Assembly (NCBI RefSeq): GCF_030269445.1
Contig: NZ_BSTJ01000007.1
Span: 518,468-582,467, forward strand
Direction of reading: 5' to 3'
Length of the DNA stretch: 64,000 nt
From: Actinoallomurus iriomotensis
GTDB taxonomy: Bacteria; Actinomycetota; Actinomycetes; Streptosporangiales; Streptosporangiaceae
Below the pieces are notes generated by a model. It had not been told where the DNA came from and did no database searches. It worked only from the letters and a program-made list of their open reading frames with translations. Of the stretch, positions 42,542 to 49,291 are shown piece after piece; the stretch's first letter is position 1; each line of letters opens with the position of its first letter. Position numbers and translations under genes: made by a program.

Positions 42542-43128
42542 GTGAGGCCCTCGGCGGCGGCCACTGAGACCGGTTCGCCGTTCACGTACACCTCGGCGAC
42601 GAAGTCGGCCTCCCGGTGTTCGGCGAGCCGGGCCAGGCCGGTGGCGGCCAGGGCCGCGTGCACCGCGTCGCCGGTCTGCGGGTAGTCCGCCACGGGGTGC
42701 CGCCAGTGCACGGCCAGCAGGGTGCCGTCCGGCTTGAGGGACTTGGTGGCCAGGTCGAGCACCCGGCCCAGGTCCGCCGTGCCCAGGTAGTACAGGAACT
42801 CCGAGAACACGATCAGGTCGAACGTTCCGTCCGGCCAGTCCTGCGGGAGCGTCCGCCGCTCCACCCGCGCTCCGGGCGCCCGCTCGCGGGCCTGCCGTAC
42901 CGCCTCCGGCGAGACGTCGCAGGACAGGAGCCGGTCGCAGCGCGGCGCGAGCATCGCGGTGAGCACGCCGATCGAGCAGCCCGGCTCGAACGCGTCCTCG
43001 TAGTGCCGGCGCGGCAGCATCGCCAGGCTCAGCGCGTACTTGCGCTCCTCGTACCAGCGGCTCGTGAACCCCCACGGGTCGGACGAGGCGGCGTAGACGC
43101 GCTCGAAGTACTCCGGTCCGAGCGTCAA
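42538..43128 (-). CDS. NodS-like SAM-dependent methyltransferase
   Basis: 196 residues from a TTG start at 43128 (GGGAGG upstream; TTGA overlap with the PIG-L stop). An upstream GTG at 43146 would overlap PIG-L by 22 bases and is less likely. It opens with TLGPEYFERVYAASSDPWGF, typical of NodS-type N-methyltransferases, then motif I FEPGCSIGVLTAMLA, the acidic turn LLSCDVSP and FDLIVFSEFLYYL. It may methylate a nitrogen exposed by the PIG-L deacetylase (inference from NodS and cassette order). Confidence 0.88.
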   Translation of the reverse strand: MTLGPEYFERVYAASSDPWGFTSRWYEERKYALSLAMLPRRHYEDAFEPGCSIGVLTAMLAPRCDRLLSCDVSPEAVRQARERAPGARVERRTLPQDWPDGTFDLIVFSEFLYYLGTADLGRVLDLATKSLKPDGTLLAVHWRHPVADYPQTGDAVHAALAATGLARLAEHREADFVAEVYVNGEPVSVAAAEGLT

Positions 43129-43832
43129 TGGAAGAGCACCTCCCACGGCCGCGTGAAGTGCGCCACGACGCCCGGCGGCAGGATCGGCTCGGCGCCTTCG
43201 AACTGGCTGGTGAAGCAGTCGATCGCCGCCCGCTTCCGCTCACGGGCCGGCGGCGGCAACGGCACCCGTACGGCCCGTTCCCAGGGCAGCCGAGGGTCGC
43301 CGGGCCGCGCCCAGTGCCAGGTCCAGATGGGGAACCGCCACACCTGGCCGCCGCAGGCCAGCGCCGCGCGCCCCACGGCCTCGTGGTCGGCGTGCACGTC
43401 GTACTCCCACGGGGTGAGGCACGCGTCGAAGCCGTCGATCAGGCCGGGCAGCAGCCGGCGCAGCTCCTCGTCCTTCACGCCGCTGTCGGGCAGCCCCAGC
43501 CGTACGGTCTCGCACGCGCCGATGTGCGCCAGCGCGGCGGCCGACTCGGCGATCCGGCGGGCGGCGATCTCCTCGGGAGCGACGGCGGGGTGAGAGGCCT
43601 CGCCGTCGGTGACGGCGACGAGCCGCAGGCGTACGCCGCGGTCGGCGAGCATCGCCATCAGGCCGCCCACGCCGAGAATTTCGTCGTCCGGGTGCGCCGC
43701 GACCACGACGACGCTGCGCCACGCGGACGCGTCGAGGGCGGGCAGCTCGGCCAGGCCGTCCCACGCGCGCCACTCGTCCTCTGTCGTGCCGGGCGCGTCG
43801 ATGGGGTTCGGCTCGATGGGGTCGGCGCTCAC
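43125..43832 (-). CDS. PIG-L family deacetylase
   Basis: 235 residues from GTG 43832 (GTGA overlap with the upstream dehydrogenase stop). PIG-L zinc signature VVAAHPDDEILGVGG (His-x-x-Asp-Asp) and a distal DVHADHEAVGRAA with the third metal His, plus SGVKDEEL. Family members de-N-acetylate GlcNAc-containing substrates (MshB, GlcNAc-PI). Member of the coupled cassette with methyltransferase and GT2. Confidence 0.9.
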   Translation of the reverse strand: MSADPIEPNPIDAPGTTEDEWRAWDGLAELPALDASAWRSVVVVAAHPDDEILGVGGLMAMLADRGVRLRLVAVTDGEASHPAVAPEEIAARRIAESAAALAHIGACETVRLGLPDSGVKDEELRRLLPGLIDGFDACLTPWEYDVHADHEAVGRAALACGGQVWRFPIWTWHWARPGDPRLPWERAVRVPLPPPARERKRAAIDCFTSQFEGAEPILPPGVVAHFTRPWEVLFH

Positions 43833-44722
43833 CAGTCGTCCCCGGTGACCATCGCGCCGAGGGCGGCCAGGTCGCGTTCGGCGTGGTGCTGGCGGATGTA
43901 CACGGTCAGGTCCGCGACCCGCCGGGCGTGCGCCTCGTCGTGGGAGAGCGGTCCCGCGCCGAGAGCCCGGCCCGTACGGTCCAGCACCTCCGCCGCGACC
44001 TCGGCGACCAGGGACCGCACCCGTAGGGCGCGCGCCGCAGCCTGCTCCTTGTGGTCGAGCGGGTCCGCGTCGATCTCGTCCGCCGCCCGTTCCAGCGCGT
44101 CGCGCGCCGAGGTCAGCGCGATCTCCACCGCGCCCAGGTGCGCCAGCGCGTGCGGCTCGCGGACACCGAGCAGCGGACGGGCCACCGCACGGGCCCCGCC
44201 GTACCAGACCGCCGCGACCCCGACGCCCCCGTGATGGAACCCGGGCCGCCCGGTGTACCCGCCCGGCGGCCCGACCTGCTCGGCCGGAACGCCCTCGAAC
44301 CGCACGTCGAGGCTGTCGCTGGCCGCCATGCCGGTGGCCGGCCAGGTGCCTTCGACCGGCTCGCCGGGCTCCACCGCGAACAGCAGGTCGCCGGCGGTGA
44401 CCAGCGCCCGCGTGCAGACGCGGGCTCCGCTGCAGTACGGCTTGACGCCGCTGACCCGCCCGCCGTCGGCCTCCAGACTCGGCGGCTTGGCCGCCCACAC
44501 GCCCCAGAGGTCGCCGGGGGCCGGTCGCGGCCCGTTCAGCTCGGCGAGGATCGCCAGAGCGTCGAAATGCCCCTCGCTGAGCCGGGCGAGGGAGAGATCC
44601 TCCTCAGCGAGCAGGGCGAACAGGGCCCAGCGCTCACGCGTCTCCCCGCTGCCGGGCAGCGGGACGCGCAGCCCGGCGACGTCGGTGAATCGTTGTTCGA
44701 CATGTCGCTGCCATGGGGTCAC
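43829..44722 (-). CDS. Acyl-CoA dehydrogenase-like protein
   Basis: 297 residues, shorter than the usual 380-residue enzyme. The middle beta-barrel with GTWPATGMAASDSLDVRFEGVP is recognisable as an acyl-CoA dehydrogenase-type FAD-binding region, and helical C-terminal parts (LGAVEIALTSARDALERA) follow. I do not see a clear catalytic Glu, so oxidation of an acyl-CoA is uncertain. First gene of the four-gene cassette; starts at ATG 44722. Confidence 0.78.
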   Translation of the reverse strand: MTPWQRHVEQRFTDVAGLRVPLPGSGETRERWALFALLAEEDLSLARLSEGHFDALAILAELNGPRPAPGDLWGVWAAKPPSLEADGGRVSGVKPYCSGARVCTRALVTAGDLLFAVEPGEPVEGTWPATGMAASDSLDVRFEGVPAEQVGPPGGYTGRPGFHHGGVGVAAVWYGGARAVARPLLGVREPHALAHLGAVEIALTSARDALERAADEIDADPLDHKEQAAARALRVRSLVAEVAAEVLDRTGRALGAGPLSHDEAHARRVADLTVYIRQHHAERDLAALGAMVTGDDW

Positions 44723-44847
44723 GAGCCCTCCGCTACCCCGGTTTCGCCATCTCTAGCATCCGCCCGCTGAGGTCCACGCCACATCGGGCGCTCGCGAACA
44801 CGCAGGTCGGGCCACAGAGGTCGGGGGGACGCGAGTGTCGGAAGTGG

Positions 44848-44964
44848 TTACTTCATCCCGAGAGACTCGGCCTCTTCCCGCGTGACGACCTTGCCTTCGA
44901 CGCACTCAGTGCTTCCACTGCGGTTGCTCTTCCGCCATCCATCGTGGGTGACCTGCTTGTCCAT
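44848..44964 (-). CDS. Short DUF397-type protein
   Basis: 38 residues from ATG 44964, whose A is the last base of the upstream XRE gene stop codon (TGATG). The sequence has the DUF397 core WRKSNRSGSTECVEGKV; DUF397 proteins are small (60-80 residues) companions of XRE-DUF5753 regulators and include Streptomyces AbaA-locus-type proteins. This one is shorter than usual at the C-terminus, ending VTREEAESLGMK, so it may be a shortened form. Confidence 0.75.
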   Translation of the reverse strand: MDKQVTHDGWRKSNRSGSTECVEGKVVTREEAESLGMK

Positions 44965-45767
44965 CAGAGAGCCTCCATGATTCGCCGGATCATTTCTCGA
45001 GACGCTGATGCGGGTAATGCCGCCTGTCCGATTCGGTCGTACTGGAGTCCGTATTCCCGGACCTCATCGGTGGAGGCCACGAGCCTCCCTCCGCCTGGCG
45101 ACTCGGTATAAGCGACATCTCCGTCCTTGCCCGATATGAGGGAAAATGATCCATCTATGCCAGCATGAGCCCCTGCGATCCGAGGCACAACCCGGAGGCT
45201 GACGTTGGGCAGATTGGACAGGTCCAGGAGGTGGGCAAGCTGCTTTCGCATCACCTCCGGTCCGCCGATTGGCCAGTCGATCACGTTCTCCGTGACGATG
45301 GCCCAGATCAGCGGTGGGTCAGTCCTCTTGAACACGTCCGCCCGCGCCATGCGCTTGCTCAGCGGGTCCTCGACGTCGACTATGCCCAAAGCTCGGAACA
45401 GTTCGGTGGCGTACTCCGGGACCTGGAAAAGGCCGGGCACCGTGATGGCCTGGTAGGTCTTGATCAGGCGGGCCTTGGCTTCGAGGTGGGCGTACTGCTT
45501 GAACCAGTCCGGGTCATGGCCCCGGCGAGCGAACCGCAGCAGCCGGGAGAAGTGGCCGCCGGTCTTGAATCGCACGTCGAGGGCGAGGGCCTGCTCGTCG
45601 GTGAGCTTCCTCCGCCCGGCTTCGATATTTGAAACATTCGGACCGCTGCTCTGGATGACCGTGGCCAGCTGATGCAGCGTGAGGCCGTATTTCTTCCGAT
45701 AGAAGCGTACGTCGTGAGCCAGCCAGGCCCACAGCGACGAATCCGGATCGACCAGTTCATCGACCAT
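44964..45767 (-). CDS. XRE-family regulator with DUF5753 domain (WhiJ-like)
   Basis: 267 residues. N-terminal XRE helix-turn-helix (YGLTLHQLATVIQSSGPNVS with NIEAGRRKLTDEQA) followed by the DUF5753 domain (RLIKTYQAITVPGLFQVPEYA, LLDLSNLPNVSLRVVPR). It is coupled to the DUF397 gene and divergent from the ATP-binding protein gene: the classic WhiJ-type trio that in Streptomyces influences development and antibiotic production. A perfect palindrome before the ATP-binding gene is its likely target. Confidence 0.9.
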   Translation of the reverse strand: MVDELVDPDSSLWAWLAHDVRFYRKKYGLTLHQLATVIQSSGPNVSNIEAGRRKLTDEQALALDVRFKTGGHFSRLLRFARRGHDPDWFKQYAHLEAKARLIKTYQAITVPGLFQVPEYATELFRALGIVDVEDPLSKRMARADVFKRTDPPLIWAIVTENVIDWPIGGPEVMRKQLAHLLDLSNLPNVSLRVVPRIAGAHAGIDGSFSLISGKDGDVAYTESPGGGRLVASTDEVREYGLQYDRIGQAALPASASREMIRRIMEAL

Positions 45768-45829
45768 GGTGACCCCTTTCGACTTTCCGTCCTTTAGAAA
45801 AGGTATCGCCGCCTCGCGTGATGGGGCCA

Positions 45830-45849
45830 GGCTTTCTTAAAAGAAAGCC
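45830..45849. promoter_or_regulatory. Palindrome before ATP-binding protein gene
   Basis: GGCTTTCTTAAAAGAAAGCC is a near-perfect palindrome (nine-base arms, two-base centre) ending 11 bases before the ATG at 45861. A related shorter palindrome CCTTTAGAAAAGG lies at 45791-45803. Probably bound by the divergent XRE-DUF5753 regulator; it could also form an mRNA hairpin just ahead of the ribosome site GGAGG. Confidence 0.6.
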
Positions 45850-45860
45850 AGGAGGCAAGT

Positions 45861-46301
45861 ATGGACCGCTGTAACGCGCCACAATTCGGACTAATCCTGC
45901 ATAATTCCGATAATCCACTTCGGCAGGAACGGTGCTTGCCGCCCTTTCTCGCCTCTGCCGGTGTGGCGCGTGACTTCGTCGCCTCCAGGCTTCGCCTTTG
46001 GGGGCGGTCACACCAGGTGGACGACGGTGTTCAGCTCGTCAGCGAGATGTTCAACAACGCTCTCATCCACGCGCCGAGTGCGGACTATGTCGTCGCCGTC
46101 GACTGGAACGGCGGAAGGGTTCGCCTTGAGATATGGGACTCGTCGCCGCACCGTCCGATCGTGCTCCCGATCGACTTCGAGCAGGAGCACGGGCGGGGCA
46201 TGCACCTGATCTCTGCCCTCGCGGAGTCGTGGGGGTGTCACGTCGCAACCTCCGGCAAGTGCGTGTGGGCCATTCTCGCCGGCACGCCGAAGACTCCATG
46301 A
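45861..46301 (+). CDS. ATP-binding protein (HATPase_c_2, anti-sigma-factor-like)
   Basis: 146 residues. The ATPase N-box SEMFNNALIHAPSADYVV, the D-box-like RLEIWDSSPHRP and a glycine box EHGRGMHLISALAESWG identify the serine kinase-like HATPase_c_2 fold used in anti-sigma factors and in the WhiJ-linked ATP-binding proteins of actinomycetes. ATG 45861 follows GGAGG by six bases. It pairs with the divergent XRE/DUF397 genes. Confidence 0.88.
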   Translation: MDRCNAPQFGLILHNSDNPLRQERCLPPFLASAGVARDFVASRLRLWGRSHQVDDGVQLVSEMFNNALIHAPSADYVVAVDWNGGRVRLEIWDSSPHRPIVLPIDFEQEHGRGMHLISALAESWGCHVATSGKCVWAILAGTPKTP

Positions 46302-46353
46302 ATGCGAATGCCGTTCCCCTCTCTCTCCCGACGAACTGGATTGGTCTTCCTCT

Positions 46354-46719
46354 GTGCCTCCCCATAGCACTTCGCCCGATGATGATCTGCTCCGGCCGCG
46401 TGAGGTCGCCGAGATGTTCGGCGTACGCACGACGACGATCGCCCGATGGGCGCGCGACGGAATCCTCTCCGCCGTGGCGACGCCGGGCGGCCATCGCCGT
46501 TACCGCCGTGCCGAGATCACCGCGGCCCTGCGATCCGTCCGCTCTTCCGGACGAGAGCGAACCGAACAGGACGCCGTACGCCTGTACGACCAGGGGTGGT
46601 CGATCCGGCGCGTCGCCGAGGAGTTCGGCATGAGCTACGGAGCGATGCGCCGGCTCCTCGTGAACAACACCCGCCTGAGAGAGCGCGGAGCCGTCAGGCG
46701 GTCGCCGGGTGGGACCTGA
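46354..46719 (+). CDS. BldC-like MerR-type regulator with extra helix-turn-helix
   Basis: 121 residues from GTG 46354. Residues 11-60 (LLRPREVAEMFGVRTTTIARWARDG, ATPGGHRRYRRAEI) align well with BldC, the 68-residue developmental regulator. After a charged linker comes a second helix-turn-helix-like segment DAVRLYDQGWSIRRVAEEFG, absent from BldC. It overlaps the end of the converging dioxygenase gene by 26 bp. It may be co-transcribed with the ATP-binding gene (52-base gap). Confidence 0.82.
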   Translation: MPPHSTSPDDDLLRPREVAEMFGVRTTTIARWARDGILSAVATPGGHRRYRRAEITAALRSVRSSGRERTEQDAVRLYDQGWSIRRVAEEFGMSYGAMRRLLVNNTRLRERGAVRRSPGGT

Positions 46720-47431
46720 TCGGCTCGTAGTCCAGCCACGCGTCCTGGAGGAACGCGCTCCGGTGGGACGCGTGGTCGGTGTTGCTGAGCCGGAAGTACA
46801 GCGCGCGCCGCGTCTGGTCGGACTCGTAGTTGCCGCCGATGTTGTGGCCGAGGAGGTAGTGCGCGAGCAGCAGGTCGCCGGCGCGTCCGGTGATCTGCTC
46901 GGGCTCGGGCAGGTCGATCGGCGGGTAGGCGCAGAACATGCGCGGGCCGTGCTCGCGGAAGTACGCGGCATGGGTCAGATGGGTTCCCGGCCAGACCCAC
47001 AGGTTGCCGGCGTTCTCCGTGAGCTGGTCGGTCATCAGGATCCCGGCCAGCAGGGTGAACGTGCCGCGGATCGGCCCGTCCTCCGGCTCGGCGTGGGCGG
47101 CGTCGATGTGCGGCCCGCCGGGGCGGTGGGAGTACGGCGGGATGTTCAGCGCGACCTGGACCTGCCAGGGGACGTCCAGCGTGCCACGGCCGGCCAGGTC
47201 CTCGGCGAGTCCGAAGGCCGGGCTGCCGGTCAGCGGCGCGATCAGGGCCGGCTCGTCCTTGGTCTCCAGGAAGTAGAAGTGCGGCCCGCGCTCGTCCTCG
47301 GCGGGCGGGTCGGCCGCGGCGACCTCGTCGATCCGCCGGGCCGCCTCGTCCAGGAGGTCGCCCGGCACCACCTGCGGGACCAGGACGTAACCGCGCTCGG
47401 CGAACTCCTTGATCTGCGCGTCGCTCAGCAC
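46694..47431 (-). CDS. Phytanoyl-CoA dioxygenase-family protein (Fe/2OG oxygenase)
   Basis: 245 residues. The Fe/2-oxoglutarate facial triad is visible as GGPHIDAAHAE (His-x-Asp) and later the distal His in GDLLLAHYLLGHNIGGNYE, with Arg nearby in TRRALYFRL. Fits PhyH-like oxygenases that hydroxylate acyl or small-molecule substrates. Monocistronic; overlaps the BldC-like gene tail-to-tail. Substrate not determinable. Confidence 0.85.
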   Translation of the reverse strand: MLSDAQIKEFAERGYVLVPQVVPGDLLDEAARRIDEVAAADPPAEDERGPHFYFLETKDEPALIAPLTGSPAFGLAEDLAGRGTLDVPWQVQVALNIPPYSHRPGGPHIDAAHAEPEDGPIRGTFTLLAGILMTDQLTENAGNLWVWPGTHLTHAAYFREHGPRMFCAYPPIDLPEPEQITGRAGDLLLAHYLLGHNIGGNYESDQTRRALYFRLSNTDHASHRSAFLQDAWLDYEPIRSHPATA

Positions 47432-47565
47432 CCGGCCGACCCTAGACAGCCACCCCGGCCGGCGGCGACCGAATTTCGTCGGGGCCGAAGACGATAATGG
47501 CTCGCCGGCTCCGTCTCAGGGGCAGGCGCGGCCACCGTGGCCGTACCAAGCGAAGGGGGCCCAGC

Positions 47566-48006
47566 GTGGCGATCCAGCGGATGGACAACGTTCTCATCGT
47601 CGTCGAAGACCTTGACGCGGTCATCGCGTTCTTCGTCGAACTCGGGATGGAGCTGCAGGGCAAGGGGCCACTCGACTGGCCTGGGGCCGAACGCGTCGTC
47701 GGGCTGAAGGACGTCCGCCAGGACGTCGCCATGCTGCGGACCCCGGACGGCCACAACGGGATAGAACTGGTGAAGTTCCACCAGCCGAGGGCCATCACCC
47801 CCGAGCCGAAGGACGCGCCGGCGAACACGCTGGGCATTCGTCGCGTCATGTTCGCCGTCGACGACATCGAGGACGTCATCGCCCGTCTGCGCACCCACGG
47901 CGCCGAACTCGTCGGCGAGCTGGAGCAGTACGAGGACGTCTACCGGCTCTGCTATGTCCGCGGCCCCGAGGGCATCGTCGTTGGACTGGCGGAGCAGCTC
48001 AACTGA
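47566..48006 (+). CDS. VOC-family (glyoxalase/bleomycin-resistance fold) protein
   Basis: 146 residues from GTG 47566 (GAAGGGGG upstream); earlier in-frame codons are arginine-rich and non-coding. Two beta-alpha-beta-beta-beta modules: RMDNVLIVVEDLDAVIAFFVELG and RRVMFAVDDIEDVIARLRTHG, with a final Glu-rich VRGPEGIVVGLAE. Typical of the vicinal oxygen chelate superfamily, which includes dioxygenases, isomerases and drug-binding proteins. Standing between an oxygenase and a stress protein gene; substrate unknown. Confidence 0.86.
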   Translation: MAIQRMDNVLIVVEDLDAVIAFFVELGMELQGKGPLDWPGAERVVGLKDVRQDVAMLRTPDGHNGIELVKFHQPRAITPEPKDAPANTLGIRRVMFAVDDIEDVIARLRTHGAELVGELEQYEDVYRLCYVRGPEGIVVGLAEQLN

Positions 48007-48030
48007 AGGCCGACACCAAGATCCCCTCGT

Positions 48031-48555
48031 CTAGGGGACGACCGTCACCGGCCAGCGGCCCGCGCGGACCAGGCGGGAGGCGACCGAGCCGATGAGCCGG
48101 TGGCCCGCCTGCTCGGACGAGCCGACCACCACCATGTCGGCGTGCAGCTCGGTCGCGGCGTCGCGCAGTTCGACGAACGCGTCGCCGCGCCGTACGACGA
48201 AGGTGATCGGCACGGCGATCTCGTCGGCGCGTTCGCGGATCTGCGTGCGCAGCTCGTCGATCAGCTCCCCGAACAATTGCTCCTGCGCGGCGACCGCCGG
48301 CCCGGCCGACATGCCGGTCCACAGCGACGGCGCCGCGACGTACACGAACACCAGGCGGGACCGCTGGCGGCGGGCCAGCCCGGCGGCGTACGCGCCGGCG
48401 CGCATGGCCGTCGGCGAGCCGTCCACGCCGGCGAGGATCATCAGCGGACCGTCGGTGCCGCGCTCGAACACGCCCGGCGCCCACTCGGGTCCGTACTCCT
48501 CCACCAGCTGGACCGTCCCGGTCTCATCGGTGCTCACGAAGCCAGTATCGATCAA
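48031..48555 (-). CDS. Universal stress protein (UspA family)
   Basis: 174 residues. The UspA ATP-binding pattern is present: ILAGVDGSPTAMRAGAYAAG at the start of the domain and the C-terminal GSSEQAGHRLIGSVASRLVR (G-2x-G-9x-G type). A 35-residue N-terminal lead is not conserved. Single-domain Usp proteins help survival in hypoxia and stasis in actinobacteria. Convergent with the VOC gene. Confidence 0.9.
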   Translation of the reverse strand: MIDTGFVSTDETGTVQLVEEYGPEWAPGVFERGTDGPLMILAGVDGSPTAMRAGAYAAGLARRQRSRLVFVYVAAPSLWTGMSAGPAVAAQEQLFGELIDELRTQIRERADEIAVPITFVVRRGDAFVELRDAATELHADMVVVGSSEQAGHRLIGSVASRLVRAGRWPVTVVP

Positions 48556-48648
48556 CGGAGGCCGCCGGGCGACAACGGGCCCGGGGAAGGATCGCGGGTG
48601 CTCGTTGGTTGTGCGGCACGGAGATCTCGATCAGATGAGGTGAGGCAC

Positions 48649-49053
48649 ATGCTGTTCGGCCGCGAGCACGTCGAGCGCTACCAGGAGACCGACGGCGCCG
48701 AGGGGCACGACTGGCAGGGCACGACGACCCTGCTGCTCACGACGGTCGGCCGCAAGAGCGGGCAGAAGCGCACGACGCCGCTGATCTACCGCAGGAAGGG
48801 CGACGACGCCTACACGGTGATCGCCTCCAAGGGCGGGGCCGACGAGCCGCCGCTGTGGTTCACGAACCTGCAGGCCAACGCGGAGGTCGAGGTCCAGGTG
48901 TTGGGCGACAGGTTCGCCGCTCGGGCCCGTACGGCGACGCCGGAGGAGAAGCCCGAGCTGTGGAAGGCGATGGCCGAGACCTGGCCCGCCTTCGACGACT
49001 ACCAGAAGAAGACCGAGCGGGAGATCCCCGTCGTCGTCCTCGAACGCGTCTGA
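48649..49053 (+). CDS. Deazaflavin (F420)-dependent nitroreductase-type oxidoreductase
   Basis: 134 residues from ATG 48649 (GAGGTGAGG upstream). Motifs of the Ddn family: TTTLLLTTVGRKSGQKRTTPL, YTVIASKGGADEPPLWFTNL and NAEVEVQVLGDRFAARART. Such split-barrel proteins use F420H2 to reduce quinones and other substrates; the mycobacterial one activates pretomanid. A short GC palindrome follows the stop. Confidence 0.92.
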   Translation: MLFGREHVERYQETDGAEGHDWQGTTTLLLTTVGRKSGQKRTTPLIYRRKGDDAYTVIASKGGADEPPLWFTNLQANAEVEVQVLGDRFAARARTATPEEKPELWKAMAETWPAFDDYQKKTEREIPVVVLERV

Positions 49054-49064
49054 CGCGACCGTCC

Positions 49065-49080
49065 CGCCCGGCGCCGGGCG
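49065..49080. terminator. GC-rich palindrome after the nitroreductase gene
   Basis: CGCCCGGCGCCGGGCG is a perfect 16-bp palindrome 12 bases after the stop at 49053. Loopless as written, so a hairpin needs two to four unpaired centre bases; no T-run follows. It may still help separate this gene from the resistance gene promoter. Confidence 0.4.
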
Positions 49081-49117
49081 CGTCGCCCGGCGACCGGCGG
49101 GGGCCGCGTGAATTCCG

Positions 49118-49146
49118 TTGCCCTCCGGGCGGTCACCTGCTGTAAT
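49118..49146 (+). promoter_or_regulatory. Promoter candidate for the ribosomal protection gene
   Basis: TTGCCC at 49118-49123 (four of six for -35) and TGTAAT at 49141-49146 (five of six for -10) are spaced by 17 bases. A transcript starting near 49153 would have about 28 bases before the leader ATG at 49181 and 92 before the main GTG at 49245. Confidence 0.55.
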
Positions 49147-49180
49147 CCCGCTGTCAGGTAGCCGACCCACGGAGAGACCA

Positions 49181-49291
49181 ATGCGCCAGGCGTCCATGTC
49201 CACACGCGAAGGAGTTATCGCCTACCTCAAGGACATGACGCTCGGTGACAACGCTCAACCTCGGGATTCTCGCGCATGTCGACGCCGGTAA
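49181..49291 (+). CDS. Putative leader peptide overlapping the ribosomal protection gene
   Basis: A 36-codon frame starts at ATG 49181, four bases after GGAGAG, a better ribosome site than the main gene has. It runs past the main GTG at 49245 in another frame and ends at TAA 49289-49291. The encoded peptide starts MRQASMSTREGVIAYLKD and has no similarity I recognise. A translated leader that overlaps the resistance gene start could couple its translation to ribosome stalling (inference from Tet(M) leader control). Confidence 0.42.
   Translation: MRQASMSTREGVIAYLKDMTLGDNAQPRDSRACRRR

Noticed and set aside
49181..49244. N-terminal extension of the ribosomal protection protein
   Set aside because: It is in another frame than the GTPase, and the known family starts at the residue encoded by GTG 49245.
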